Assembly: GCF_036370855.1 (NCBI RefSeq)
Contig: NC_088100.1
Span: 36,964,563-37,028,562 of the forward strand
Length of the DNA: 64,000 nucleotides
Reading direction: 5' to 3'
Source of the DNA: Dromaius novaehollandiae
Lineage: Eukaryota > Chordata > Aves > Casuariiformes > Dromaiidae
Part shown: positions 14,901 through 27,889 of the stretch, piece after piece
Position numbering within the stretch: the stretch's first letter is position 1
Layout: each line of letters begins with the position of its first letter
Translations under genes and position numbers: made by a program
The notes under the pieces: model-generated
Told to the model about the DNA's origin: nothing
Databases searched by the model: none
What the model saw: only the letters and a program-made list of their open reading frames with translations

Positions 14901-17900
14901 AGTCTGGATCCCCCAATGTTTGCTTTCCCTCCAAACCCTCCAAAAGCTTATGTTCCTACTAAAATTACTACAATAAATGATTTTTCAGCTCTGAGGTAAA
15001 TAACGGCCAGTAGAAAGTACCTTTCTTGGATACCTTTAAAGCAAATTTGCATTGGCCCCCTCAGATGTCAAGTAGTAAGGCAAAATGATCTGTTTCTTAC
15101 TCAGCTCTTTAGTCAAACCAGACTCGGGCAGTTCTCAGAAAAGCCGTATCCTTCACAAAGTGTGTTTGATCCCCATCTATGAAAGAAAGTGAAGCAGCAG
15201 TGCATGCATCTGCTCAGATGAAAACCTGGAAGCAGATTAACAACCTGTAGCAGTAATAGATAGAGACAAATATGAAGCCTAGAGATGTTTTGCATAGCTT
15301 CTGGTCAACAGGAAGTTTATTTTACTTCAGCTTTGATGCCTTTCTCTTAGCATGTACCAATTCCACTCTCATCCTGACACAACAGTGCTACTTCCACAGC
15401 CTGAGATTTGGCCCCTCCAGAGATGCTTTCCAGGCACCCAGGAGAAAATCTGCTTGCAAGGTGAGCTGTAGCAGCCCACCTGCCAATAAAACCAAAGAAG
15501 CCAATTTGGTGCAGGTGGTGGGCTGATTTTTGACGAAAGGTCTCCCTTTTTAGCCAGCATGAGTACCCTCCTTTGAGCACGGAAGCTTGATAAAGGTCTA
15601 ACATCACCAAGACATTTAAGTCAAGGAGCCCTGGAGGGAACATTTCTGTTGTATATACTCCATTGCCATAACTGTGCTCTCATGTCCATAATGATAATGT
15701 GCACAGCCCAGGTGTGTCCGAGACACCTGGAAAGTGTCACTGTAGAGCTCTGTTCTGTGGCAGGTCTGGCCTGTCTCGAGACAGAGGCTCTGCGTGAAGG
15801 CAGGCCGCTAGCCCAAGAATGTGTCAAGGCCAACAATTTGTGATTAAGCAGCTAAGGGAGAGCAGGATGCTGTGTGAGCACAAAAACAAAGTGAGAAAAA
15901 CATGTTATAGGATGACTTCTGGCATGTGGACTGTTTGCATACAAGAAGAGAAAGTGCTTGAACTTGACTGTAACTAAGAAGAGGAATGGAAGCCAAAGGA
16001 GGATGGTACATCCTAAGAAGTGAGGAAGGTACACAATATGCAAGCAGCATGAACCAGATAACTGAAGGGGAGTTTGGGGAATCTTTTCAGGAGCAGTGCC
16101 ATTCAAAGCCAACCATTCCTAGGAAATCATATCATTAATATCATATAATGCTTAGATTGCTTAGGTAATGATATCAAAAATACCAAATTTGGGTATGGAT
16201 GTAGCAAAATTGGGAGCAAAGGGAAAGGTTGTTTATTTGAGAGGAGACTGGGTGGAGAAAGGGAGGTATAAGGTGGTGAAAGAGAAGGCCCAGAATGGAA
16301 AAAGCAGGGAATAAAGTTGAAGGTTTAAAAACCAGTCAGTGAACAAACAAAGGTGGGATCTTCTGATGGTAGGATTGCAGATGCCTCCAGATGGTGCTGA
16401 TGCTGATCAGGATGTTAGTGGAAACCCCTCGGACAACCTGCTGGACTCTCCATCAGGTCTTTGTCTGACAGACTTGGTGGGAGGGGTATAGAGCAAAAGG
16501 GGTAGAATTGCACCTTAATAATATGTGGTACGAGGGAGTACAGGGAATGCTGTACCCTTTGCTGGGATTCAATAGGAGTTTTGTGTAATGAAAAAGCCTT
16601 TAGGGTGAGAAACGGTAACTCAATGATTGTGTGTAACTGTGTAAAGAACAACAGAACTGTAAATTGGTGAAAGTGGCGGGTTCTTATTGAATTAGTTTAC
16701 TTACCATTTAATTGGTCTATTAGATTATTAGTAGTATGTTAATCAATAAACATTATAATCTCTTGAATCAGCTCCATCTCAAGCCTACGATCTAAGGGGC
16801 AAGATTTGGCCCCTGAGGTAGCAAAATGCCAGGTAGCCCAGTTTTAAGACATCACCATGCTCAGAAAAGAGTTTTGTGCAAAAGCAAAGTGACATTCACA
16901 GACAGTATCCCCAAAGGAACCAGGACTGATATGGAATAAAGCCACACTGATTTAAAGATAGAAGCCATTCTGCATCAGCAGGATGGGGGCAAGCAGCTTC
17001 TGTTAGACAAGTGTGGGATACAGAATTAGAGGAGAGCTGAGGACGGGGAGACCAGAACGACTGAGGTAAAACAGGTGAGCCTAAAGCATAAGGAGCAAGG
17101 TGGTATGGAAATGTTCAGTTCAAGAGACTCGCATAAAACTAAGTTATTTGCCAGACTATTACAGTTTCCCATGAGAACTTGGAGTCTCATAAATAGAATA
17201 AAACTGTATTCAATGACAGAAAAATTGTAGTGCTATCACCCATTCTTAAAAATGTCTTGTATGCACTTTTGAACATCCTTCTTGTTGCTGAAAAGCCATC
17301 TTTGCCTTCAACAGGCATTTCTTAATACATGCACAGTTAAGGTGAAATATTTGTTGCCAAATGCATACTTAACTTGGGTTTTACTTTTTATGATGATGAA
17401 ACATGCATGCATTTAGAAACTGAATGAGTAGTATACATCATTTATGAGCTGGTTGGTAAACTAATAATGTAGTAGTGTTCCCTATTAACCATCTGTTCTG
17501 GTAGATAATGGTTCAGTGCTGAAAGCCATCTTATCAACAACGCAAGGGTCTCTGCAGTCTTGCACATCAACGTAGGTCTGGGAGTGCAAAATAATGACAA
17601 GCTCTCATTGGGTTAAGCAATCAGAAACTCCCGAACTGCCCCCATAATCTGCTTACTAGTTAAGCTGGTCTGGACTCAAACAGCTGATGTCCTGCTGACC
17701 TTGCCAAGGGAGTCATTTCAGTCCACACAAATTTTGGAGGGTCTCAGACTGTGCAAAGGAAGCACGCTGGCCCCTCTCAAAATTAGTAACAACATATCGA
17801 TCAGACACATGTTGTTCTAATGCCTGCGTAAGGATTTAGACAAAATCTGGGCATGATGTAACACCATTAATCTACTGTTAACTCAGGAGATTGACAAAAG

Positions 17901-19487
17901 GCCAATAACTGTTTCAGCAAAAAAGATGCATTTTCCAGCAGTAGTACTTTTCACTAATAACACTGAAATCAGACAAACGGCAGGGATTTCTTTTTTTTCT
18001 GTGGCTCTCATTGAATGCCTTGAGGCACAAGGACTCCTATATATTTTAGATTTTTAAAATATACATAAATACAAGTGTTGATATATAACGTGGTCCAATT
18101 AGAGGGGGCTAGCTGGCCGGACAGGGCTAGAGTTATGCCTGTTCCTTGAAAATGCCATGATATGACACCATTGTGCACTTGTTTAAGTCTTCACAGAAAC
18201 GCTACCATCATACAACCTTTTGTTTCCTTATTTTCAATATTTTTTTCTACCTCAGATGTGGATGTGATAGTGACAATTTACCTGGTGGAATATTAGGTCT
18301 TTTATACTTCCTTTCCCCTTTGTAGTTCTGCAGTCTTCCTCTATGAAGACTTTCTGTTGGTGCTGGGGGCTGTCTTGCTGGTGACTTGACCAGCAGACCA
18401 AATCTGTATGTTTCTTGCTGAGACAAGGAAAAACCCAGACATGTCTTTTGCCATCCTCAAAGCTCTTGCATGCTACTAAGATTTTTCCTATATATATATA
18501 TATTTTTTTTTATTTTAAAGTACCTTTTCTGGAGCATGAACCTTTTCCAATTCTTATACAGGCCTTTTCTTTTCTACAGCCCATGATGTTCCTGGCTGGG
18601 ATACAAGGCTTTGTCTTCCACTCCCAGGTTTTATGGCTTTGTCCATAAGGGTGATGATGGGCACATTAAACCCAGCTACTTTTGTCCTACCGTTTTCTAA
18701 TGCTCTTCAATTGCTCTATTTCTCTTTTTGCTCTCCAGTACGGATTGCCTTCTTGGTCCATGGCTGTACTGAATCTAGCACATCAAGGTCTTAGTCCACC
18801 GCTGGCCTCCGAGAGATGGCCACAGTGTAGGCTGAGAAGTCTTGTCTCTCTTTTTAAGCTAAGCTGCAGAGCTGAAACTCTTCCCTGTGGCTCCAGCTTC
18901 CAGGCAACCTGACATGCCTCACAGCCCTGGGAACATGTCCCACCAGGCACCCCCACCACAGCCCTCTGAGACCCCATCCCAGCTCCTTGCAGAGCTGGTG
19001 GTGTCAATCTGTTTCAAGACACTTACCACTCGACTCCATTTTCCAAACACAGATATTTGGTGCCTACATCTGACACTTCAGCATGTGGCTGGTAGATAAG
19101 ACACAATAATAAGAGGAAGCTTTCTGGGCTGGTACCTGGAGAACAGGCATATACCTAAAAGCATCTGAAATGGCACCAAATACTTATGAGTGGGCAAACT
19201 GAGGCTCTGCTTCTTGGAAATCTTTCTCCAACCACATTTCTATTGCCTGTGTGGGAGGAATCTTCGTAGGCATGTCAGTGTTACCTTTGCAGGCAGATAT
19301 TAGTGTGATATGGGCTGCGACATAGCTATTTTTTTGATAGCGATTGAGAGATGAGTTTAGTGACGTGGGCTTGGTGCTGTACTGACATGGTTACACATCC
19401 TCCTGGCTGACCCAGCTCACACAGCCCTGTGCTCTGCAGTCTGGGAACATGGAAGAAAAGATGCCTAGATGAGAGTAGGTCTTCAAA
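5986..19487. other. Unassigned non-coding DNA
   Basis: About 13.5 kb without a supportable gene. The longest open frames are 166 codons (plus, 14476-14976) and 157 codons (plus, 7471-7944). Neither shows a recognisable domain, signal or splice context, and lengths like these are expected by chance at this scale. Contents noted: a 26-bp-period minisatellite at 7345-7448 inside a pyrimidine-rich tract (about 7240-7660); a purine-rich tract (about 15840-16330) followed by AATAAA at 16745-16750; and a short TA run ending in a T run near 18489-18510. CR1 copy A begins at the right edge. Confidence 0.5.
7345..7448. repeat. Short minisatellite, 26-bp period
   Basis: The motif TGTGTTTGCCCC or a variant recurs at 7345, 7371 and 7397, exactly 26 bp apart. 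A more diverged fourth unit begins near 7423 (GTGTCTGCTTCC). It lies in a pyrimidine-rich stretch. The period is not a multiple of three, so there is no reason to read it as coding. Confidence 0.65.
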
Positions 19488-21315
19488 GGATCACAGCATC
19501 ACGGAAGTTGGAAGGGATGTCTGGAGATCACCTAGTCCAACCTTCCTGCTCAAAGCAGGGTCAGCTTAAGCAGGTTGCCCAGGACCATGTGCAGTCGAGT
19601 TTCGAATATCTCCAGGAATATTCAAGGACTCCACAACCTGTCTGCGCAACCTGTCCCAGTGTTCAAACACAGTCACAGTAAAAAGCTTTTCTTATGTTTA
19701 AATGGAATTTCCTGTATTTCGGTTTGTTCCCATTGCCTCTTGTGGTGCCCTCACAGAACGCTACTGAGAAGAGTCTGGCCCCATCCTCTTTACAACCTCC
19801 CTGCAGATATTTATATGCATTCATAAGTTCCCCCTGAGCCTTCTCTTCTGGCTAAACAATCCCAACTCTGTCAGCCTCTCCTTGTATGTCAGATGCTACA
19901 GTCCCTTCATCATCTTTGTGGCCTTTCACTAGTCTCACTCCAGTATTTCCATGTTTCTCCTGTACTGGGAAGGCCAGCACTCCAGCTGTGGCCTCACCAG
20001 TGCTGAGTAGAGGGGAAGGATCACTTCCTCCCCAGCTGCTGGTAGCACCATCCCTAATGCAGCCCAGGATACCATTGGCCCTCTTTGCCACACGAGTGCA
20101 CTGCTGGCTCATGGTCAGCTTGCCACCTGCCAGGACCCCCCAGGGCCTTCTCCGCAAAGCTGCTCTCCAGCCAGTCGACCTCCAGCCTGTACTGGTGCGT
20201 GGGGTTATTCCTCCCCAGGGGCAGGACTTTGCCCTTCCCTTTGTTGAACTGCAGGAGGTTCCTCTCTGTCCAACTCTCCAGCCTGTCCAGGTCCCTCTGA
20301 ATGGCAGCACAGCCCTCTGGTGTATCAGCCACTCCTCCCAGGTTTGTATCATCAGCAACCTTGCTGAGGGTGCACTCTGTCCTGTCATCCGTGTTGTCAA
20401 CGAGGAAGTGTCAGCTCCAGTATCAACCCCTAGGTTACACCACCAGTGATTGGCCTCTAGCTGGACTTCATGCTGCTGATCACAACCCTTTGAGCTCAGC
20501 AGTTCAGTCCAATTTCAGTTCACCTCACTGTCCACTTATCTAGCCTATACTTCATCAGTTTGCCTATGAGGATGTTTATGAGAAGAGTGTTGAAAGCCTT
20601 GCTACAGTCAAGATAAACATTCAGTGCTCTCCCTTCAACCACCAAGCTAGTCATCTCATCATTAAAGGCTATCAGGTTGGTCATGCGTTCTTTCCTCTTC
20701 ATAAATCCATACTACCTTCTTCCAACCACCTTCTCGTCCTTCACATGTCTGGAAATAGTATCAGGATTTGTTGCTCCATCACCTCCCCAGGGATCGAGAT
20801 GTGGCTGGCTAGCCTGTAGTTCCCTGGATCTTCCTTCTTGCCTTTTTTGAAGACTGGACTGACATTTGCTTTCTTCCAGTCCTCAGGCACCTCTCCTGAT
20901 CACCATGATCTTTCAAAGATAATTGAGAATGGCCTCACAATAACGTCAGCCAGCTCCCTCAGTAATAGTGGATGTCTCCTTTTGGGACCCATCAACTCGT
21001 ATATGTCCAGGTTATTTAAATGGCCCCTAACCTGATCTTCCACAACTGTGAGTAGGTCTTTCTTGCTCCAGACCTTCCCATGGGTCTCAGGGACCTGGGA
21101 TTTCTGAAGGCCAGTCTTACCAGTAGAGACCAAAACAAAGAAGGCACTGAGTACCTTGGCCTTCCTCATGTCCTTTTATTGTGATAAACTTGCCCCTGCC
21201 CCATTGAGAGGCAGGCCCACATTTCCCCTAGTCTTCCTTTTGCCAATGACATACCTGTTGAAGCCCCTCAGGTCCCTCACCAGATGCAGCTCCAAGTGGA
21301 CTTTATTGACCAGTT
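19488..21315 (-). mobile_element. CR1 LINE copy A, 5' truncated
   Basis: The element runs right to left. Its 3' end is at about 19488, where the plus strand reads TCACAGCATCACGGAAGTTGG, the complement of the usual CR1 tail with its ATTCTGTG-like octamer (here degenerate). The tail is followed by the conserved 'ctagtccaaccttcctgctc' and 'aatatctccaggaatattc' blocks. Homology to the CR1 open reading frame 2 reverse-transcriptase region continues to about 21315 and then stops, giving roughly 1.8 kb. Five-prime truncation is normal for LINEs made by target-primed reverse transcription. The neighbouring DNA shows no clear target-site duplication, as is typical for CR1. Confidence 0.95.
19700..21180 (-). 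pseudogene. CR1 ORF2 reverse-transcriptase remnant, copy A
   Basis: In minus-strand reading order, a segment at 21169-20900 carries the RT N-terminal block '[15 protein letters not shown]' and '[21 protein letters not shown]'. The catalytic box at 20348-20359 reads V-A-D-D: both aspartates survive and the preceding Phe of the usual FADD has become Val. The following block (20332-20054) reads 'ADTPEGCAAIQRDLDRLE', matching the CR1 thumb-side region. A third block, 'KLTMSQQCTRVAKRANGILGC', is readable only in a different frame, so frameshifts separate the pieces. No frame spans the domain. The endonuclease part is absent through 5' truncation. The remnant is inactive. Confidence 0.92.
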
Positions 21316-23665
21316 CTCTTTTTGACATTCCATTTGTGCCATATACATATAATGTCCATCTGCATTTAACATTATCAGACTCTCCTATCTCCTTTCAGTA
21401 ATTTTGCATGATTTTCTATTATCATCGTCTATTATTAATATACTCAACATTGCATTCATTTTAAACTGGCACTGTACTGTGGGGTGGCAGACGGTAAGGG
21501 GCTATTTGGAATGATTCCTCATTCCCTTCCAAGACCTTGCAAAAGATGTTATTGCTTTGAAGTTTTATGTTCATGTTATCATCATTTATGCCTAATATGA
21601 TTTTTTTTTCTCTAGGGGAAAAGGGAAGAAAGTTGAGGAGAGCTGGAATTTTTGCCTTCACATATACTTCCTTTTTTTGTGAAAGATGATGAAAATGGTT
21701 AGAATTTCTCTACAGAAATATTTCCCAACTTGGATTTTTTCTGACTCTGAAGATATTTTTTCCTATTAAAAAAGTTAAAAAAAACTTTATATGTTATATA
21801 TGTTCCATGTTATAAATTATCTGTGGGGACACACATTATCAAATGAAACACTCAAATTTGTCTGTTTCCCTGATCTGGCCTGACCATGCGTGGATGGGCG
21901 CCGCACAGCTGTGGCTGTTCAACAGCATTCCCAAGCCTATTGTCATCACGTACCATTTTACAAAAGATGTATTTCTTCTGGCTGTGCTGCTACCTTAAGA
22001 AATTCCCACCCCAATGCCTTTGCTTGAGGCCATTTGTTCCCCTTCCTGGTTTCTCCATCCTGTCCCAAGGCAGTGCAGTTGCCTCTTCATCAGTTGTGCT
22101 GCAAGGGTTGGCTTTAGCTCTTATCATTTCACTGATCACATTTACAGTGTAGATCTCAGTGAACAACTGCAGAACAGGGGATAGAAAATGAACAGGAGCA
22201 CAGGAATAGTGGCAAAGACAAGTGGCTTCAGGTTTAGGAAGGACTGACTTACACCAGCTTTGCATGAAGCCAATCTACCATGCAGTTATGATTTGGAAGT
22301 CAGCTACTTCTTCAAAGGATGAAGAAGAAGCAACCTAAGATAATGGTGTTTTAAGGGTTGTTGTTAACTCTTCTATACCCTACCAAGTTTCTCAACTTAC
22401 TGTAAGGAAAAACTCCCACTCCTGTGAAATAAAATAATGAAATGAGAAACCAGCTTGTGTAGGAAGTGAAGAATGAGGGCAGATTTGCATATGTTGGGAC
22501 CCATGAGTGGCTGAATTTCTATTTGGTTTTAAGCTGTTTGGCAAAGATTTGGGCAAGATTTATTCACTGTCTTACTGGAATTACAGATCCTTTTCTAATT
22601 TAAAAGTGCTGCTGTGTCTTATCTGTTCACCTTTGAAAAGCGATTGAATTATTTATGCCAGTGGCAGATTTCATCCCTCCCCTCTCTGCTGGCTTGCCCA
22701 GTCATCACTGCAAAGCACACCTTCTTATTGGTCCTCTTGGGGAAAATCTATACATGCATCCATCAGTGACGTTCAATATTTCTCCATACTCAGAAACAGC
22801 CATCTGCTATAATTTCTGTTGCTTAAACAGACCTCCAGCCATTCCAAGATTATGTCCCTTTCCTTGCTATCTATTCTTTTAATAGCTTCTTAACAGAGAA
22901 ATACTGGAAGTTTTTTGAGAAACCAGGTAAACCAGGCTGCCTTGCTGCACTTGAAGCATTACATTCCCTTTTTAAAATTACTTACTAGATTTTCTCCTAA
23001 AGAATCCTTCTCTGAAAGTAGACTTGCATTTTTCTCCTGGAGTCTGTGCTATTCTGGCTTGACAGGACAGCCCAGGCTTGATTTGATGGCCTCTCACAGA
23101 TGTCTGATGCGAGTTAGGATGCCCAGGTACCCTCCAGCTGCCCTAGGTCGTGACACCCCTGAGACATCTTGGACACCCTGTGACCCTTGGATGGCACAAG
23201 ACACCTGTGTGGGGGCAACTGAATCAAGCTATCTTCCTTTTCCAGGCACTGACCGACCATCTGCAGTTCTTGGGTCCTTCTGCAGTAAGAAGTTTCCTGT
23301 CATGTTTGCAGCGCATTTGTGTGAATGACACATGGCCTTAAGTGTGTCCCAAATGCAGATCTGAATTTCACCTTTATTGTGATCCCCACCACATCTCTGC
23401 TTACTCACACCTTGTTCCCATCTGACGCCTTCATTTTAGGGGTCATTAGTCCTTCCTTTCCCCTACAGTGCTTTAATATTACTCGTGATAGATCACACCC
23501 TGTGTAAATGTATATTCCATGTAAGCTCCTAAGGGTTCCCATTAAGAACTGACACAGATTTCCTTGAAAAAAAAAACGTTGTGATGGGGATCACTGATTT
23601 GACCAACTGTATAATGGCATTGAGCTAGTTCAAAACTGACTTGAAAAGAAGCATAGGAATTAGCT

Positions 23666-23696
<31 letters not shown>

Positions 23697-26454
23697 TTTT
23701 AAACTATCATCTCTAGAGGTTTTCGCTGATATTCTGGTTTCTGAGTCCTGAAGTGGTAAATATTCCTTTGCTTGCAGACAGCCCACAGTTTTTGCTTGTT
23801 TAGTAATGTTCTTCCCAGATATCCACTGGGAAGGAGTCATTTTATGTCCATGAGTTGAGTTCATTTGAATTCTGCTAATAGCTTCATTTCAATAATTTAT
23901 TATTTCTTCTGCTAATGACCACAGCTGCACATTGCTGTCTACTTTTTATATATGCTCTCCAATAATGTTTCTGTTTTCACTTCTCTTCCAGCCTTCATCA
24001 GACTATTTATAAAATTTATATTATATGTCCAGCTTGGTTTTAAAAATCTTTGTATTTCTATGCTTCACTTTCCCATCATCAAGAGTGAATGGTCTTCAAC
24101 ATTAAAAAAAATTAGATAGGTACTTTGTTTCTTGATTATTGAAGCCCCTTTCAAAATTTGGTATTTAAAATGTAGTCAAAAGAAAGCTGTATTACTTTTT
24201 CTGCAGTGGTAGAAGGTACTGCCCTTGAGTCTCCAATAACACCCAGACCAGTTATTATGGTAGAGAACAAAACTGCTGTGGGCCCAAGGAAATGTGCTGG
24301 TAGTGGCTACAATAGTTTCTACAAGATGGGGTGGCTGGGAAAGTCTTCCCAGCTTATATGAATTCCTGAAGAGACTCTCTTGTTCATTAATGTACAACTT
24401 CATGGTTTCCAAACTAGCAGAAGGGGCTCTCCCCACCCTCCTGTGTACTGGCACTGTTTCCACCAGCATGGACACAAGGGTATGTGTTAGGTTAGAGAGG
24501 CACGTTGAGTCATTGAATACTGTGGAAGTCCTGGGTCTCTCCTCCATACAGTATTGTTTCTGAACATGTCCTTAATTTCTGGTTTATAAGACAATAAAAG
24601 TCTTTAAGCCAAAGAAGGCGTTACAAGCACTTCCCCTGTAATTATTGTGTCAGCTTGCATATGATAATGCTGGTTACTATCACGACTGTGAACTTTCTGA
24701 AATAAAACTCTGTGTTCCTCTCCTCCCCACTGCAGACCCATCTTTCTCACATTAAAACCTCAAAATATGCACAGTGTTGGATGTAAAATCTCTGCATTAG
24801 CCCACTGTTTTAGAATAGAGAGGAAGGTGTAAATCTGGACTTAGCAGCATACCTGTAAAATCAAACTGTAGCAGAACTAATTCAATCGGAGTCCCAGTCC
24901 CTGCCCATCCCATGACCTATGAGGTAAAGGGTTTAAAACGTGGCTTCTGGTAAACCTACAAAAACGAATGCCAGCTTCTGATTGCATTGCAGAATGGACA
25001 ACACTGCATGAAAGCAGGTCTGGGTGACGTCTTTTTTTCAGGATTGTTAAAGAACTAAAACATAAATGTGTTTCTATATAAAATAGGTACAATCAGATTT
25101 CAACATTTTTTCTAAAATTAAGTCTCTGCTTCAAGTTCTAAATTAAGCAAACTTGTAACTTGAAAGTAGAGTTGAGTTTCCATACAAAGACAAGAATTTG
25201 CTGCTAATAGCAAAGTGTGGATGACTAATTATTTAAATCAGACATCGAATAATCAATTTGGACATCTTTAGAAAATGCTGAAACTTACTTAGCCTTGGAC
25301 GAGTTCATCATTCCACTAAGAAAATCCAGCAATTTATAACAAAATGCAAATTAGTGAAAATTATGTAAGGGATTTAGGTCCAAAACTCTCATTTTCAAAG
25401 AATTTAGGCACTTATAGCTAAATGGTAGATTAAAGTTGATCGTGAAAAGTTTTGCCAGAGGGGATTGGCTAAGAACATGAATTGCAATAGGAGACGCCTA
25501 AAGTCAGATTCCCAATGATACCTTTTAGAAAATTACAGCAGAAATTTTAATGGTTGGGTACAAAAGAGCAGAAATATTATCTAATGAGAGCTCACATTAT
25601 TAAGTCTACTCCTGTATCTCTTCTAATCCTCCATCTCCTCTCCCTTCTTTGATCTCCCTAACCATTGTCATGTAATCTAATAAATGTACTCTGCTCTAAT
25701 GGAGTTTAGGTATCTAATTCATTCACTTCAAGTAACAGTGGCTGGATGGGAGTGAGAATTGTGAGTTCAGCTCCTCAACAGCCAGCAAGGGAAAGATACT
25801 TTAGGCTTAACACAATGTGCATCGAGAGAGTTGTTTAAGATTTGTGTTTCAATATTATTCTGAATTTATAGCTCACCAGCTTACTCCTTAAAGCACAAAG
25901 GTGAAATGACTGACTTAAACTCTAGGTGGAGGTAGGATGTGTCTGTGTCCTAATCCATCCCGGGCAGGCAGATTTCCAGGATCATGCCTACCGTGGCTGA
26001 TAGATGCTATTGCAGGTCTCCTGCAATGGAAATAAGATAAATTTTTGCTCAGTCCTGTCTCTCACCCCTGACTGCCAAGAAAGCCTACATGACCAGGTGC
26101 CCCGTTCTAGGTGGCTCACATTAGTAAAGACACAACTTACCCTGACAGCAGGTGCTCCTGGGAATTACAGAAAGGACAAGGTGGAAGGTGTTGCTTTCCT
26201 GCCTCAGTGTGGAGGCTGCTGCAGCCAAGCATGTTTGGGAAGATGGGCCGCATGCCCTCTGAGAGAGCAAAGGGACATGGCAAAGCCCAGTGGCGCAGCA
26301 GCAATCAGTGCCTGTGCTCTACCAGGGCCTCGCTCCAACATGATGCCACCCTTTAAATAATATTTGGAGCAGATGTAGAAAACATGTTTGGGTAAGTCTA
26401 CATTTTGTTCTTTTTTTATTTCCAGTGATGTACTAAGATTTTATGGTAGCTGGG
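21316..26454. other. Unassigned non-coding DNA
   Basis: No recognisable gene. The longest open frames are plus 22915-23328 (137 codons) and minus 24176-24547 (123 codons, overlapped by an 89-codon plus frame). None has identifiable motifs. A TTTA microsatellite lies at 23665-23700. Between about 25370 and 25520 are phrases such as 'aatttaggcacttatagcta' that recall old dispersed amniote repeats, but not strongly enough to classify. Confidence 0.5.
23665..23700. repeat. (TTTA)n microsatellite
   Basis: About nine uninterrupted TTTA units. This is a simple tetranucleotide repeat of the kind common next to or inside retrotransposon A-tails, but no element is attached here. Confidence 0.95.
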
Positions 26455-26850
26455 GAAGACTATGAATATACAGCTATAAAAAAACATGCTCTCAGGAGAT
26501 CATTTAGCCCATTCTCCAGCTCCAGAGCAGGATAAACTATACATAAACCCCAAAACCTGTCAGTACCTGAGACTCCTCATGCTCCCTGGGTGATCCACAC
26601 CAGTGCTTCATTATCATTACAACTAGAAAGCTCTTCCTAACATTTCAGCTACATCTTCCCAGCTTCCTGTGGTTAGGCTTTTGCTCTTTGTCCTATTTAC
26701 CATATACATGAGAATGGCTAATTCACTTTCTCTTTGTGATAGCCGTTTACATATTTGTTATCATGCTCTCCTGTGCTCCTCTTCTTCTTGGAGAACCTGT
26801 TTCAGATCTGTGATCTTGTCTGATCATTCCTGCCTCACTCCCCTGGGAGA
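26455..26850 (-). mobile_element. Ancient CR1 LINE 3'-region fragment
   Basis: The plus strand is the complement of the old CR1 3' region. In order it shows 'ggagatcatttagcccattc', 'gagcaggataaactatacat', 'ccagtgcttcattatcatta', 'agctcttcctaacatttcag', 'cttttgctctttgtccta' and 'tatttgttatcatgctctcc'. The order and spacing follow the old CR1 consensus as I know it, at high divergence with several small gaps. The copy is minus-oriented and inactive. The 5' limit is soft, around 26850. Confidence 0.7.
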
Positions 26851-27889
26851 TGATGCTCTCAAAATCTCCGTTTTCCAGTTGCATGCATAGTTTATGATTA
26901 CAGCTTTCAGATCTTGAATCCAAGTGTCTTTTACAGTTCTTTCCATTTTTTGTCAAGTAACTTGAAAAGTTACTTAGACTGAATCTATTCCACTCTATTC
27001 TTCTAATCAGTTTTGCGTGATTTTTAATTGATTGCCACTGATAAAGCAGGCATGCAAGTTAGCTGTGTGCGTGAAAGGTATCCTTCATAAAGCCAGTGGA
27101 TACAACCTGCTCTCAGCGTTTCGCTGAAAACTCTGTTCTATTAGCATGTGTTATCTCTGCTGGAGAACAGACAGATTATTTTTCCAGGAGATTTGCTTCT
27201 ATGAGGATTTTTTACTACTAAGACACACACCAAAAAAATTGGCCAGAGCCTGGTTTTCCTTGAAAGACAATGATCATCTTGTAAATACCTTACTCATGAG
27301 GTAGTTACAAAAAAGGAGAGTTTACTCCATAGTGCCCATTCCAATACCGAATTTTACTCTAATTCCAAACACTTTTATTTCAGGTGTTTTCAAGTGATCA
27401 GCCCTATAGGATGAGGGAAAGCTATATCTCATTTCACTGTGATTTTATATGTGCTTTTTGAATTCTCATGTTTTCTTTTGCTTTTCTTTTCTGGTCAGGG
27501 AAAGATCAGAGAATTTGAGCAGAATGTTCACCTTCTTTTGCCTGGAAGACTTGTTGCCAAACCTTGCTATCTTTACCAACCGGGTGAAACAAAAGCTTTT
27601 TCCATTTAGTTTATAAGTAACACTATATCCTGAATCCATAGCCCAGAGTATTTTTTTTCTTTCTTTTGGATAAATTCTATACTTCAGCTCCAATTTTCAA
27701 ATTAAAGAGAAACAAAATTAATCACAACACACGTAAGAATTTGGAAATCAAGCCAATAGCTTGTATAGTTTTGTTTATACTGTGACCATAACTTGCTTGA
27801 TTGTTTTAAAAAGAGTGGAGAATCAAGTAAATGTAACTTGTCTAGCTAAAGGGGGGACAGAGTGGAAGATACCTTGGTCAAGGGGCTGA

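Noticed and set aside
14476..14976. 166-codon plus-strand open frame
   Set aside because: No domain, signal or repeat structure, and no splice or promoter context. A frame of this length is about what chance predicts once in 64 kb over six frames.
19886..20449. 187-codon plus-strand open frame
   Set aside because: It is antisense to CR1 copy A reverse transcriptase, a shadow of the LINE coding region, not a gene.
24176..24563. Overlapping minus (123-codon) and plus (89-codon) frames
   Set aside because: Both are open over the same DNA, which suggests stop-poor base composition rather than coding. No motif in either.
25370..25520. Old dispersed amniote repeat
   Set aside because: A few phrases such as 'aatttaggcacttat' are suggestive, but not enough ordered blocks match to claim a family.
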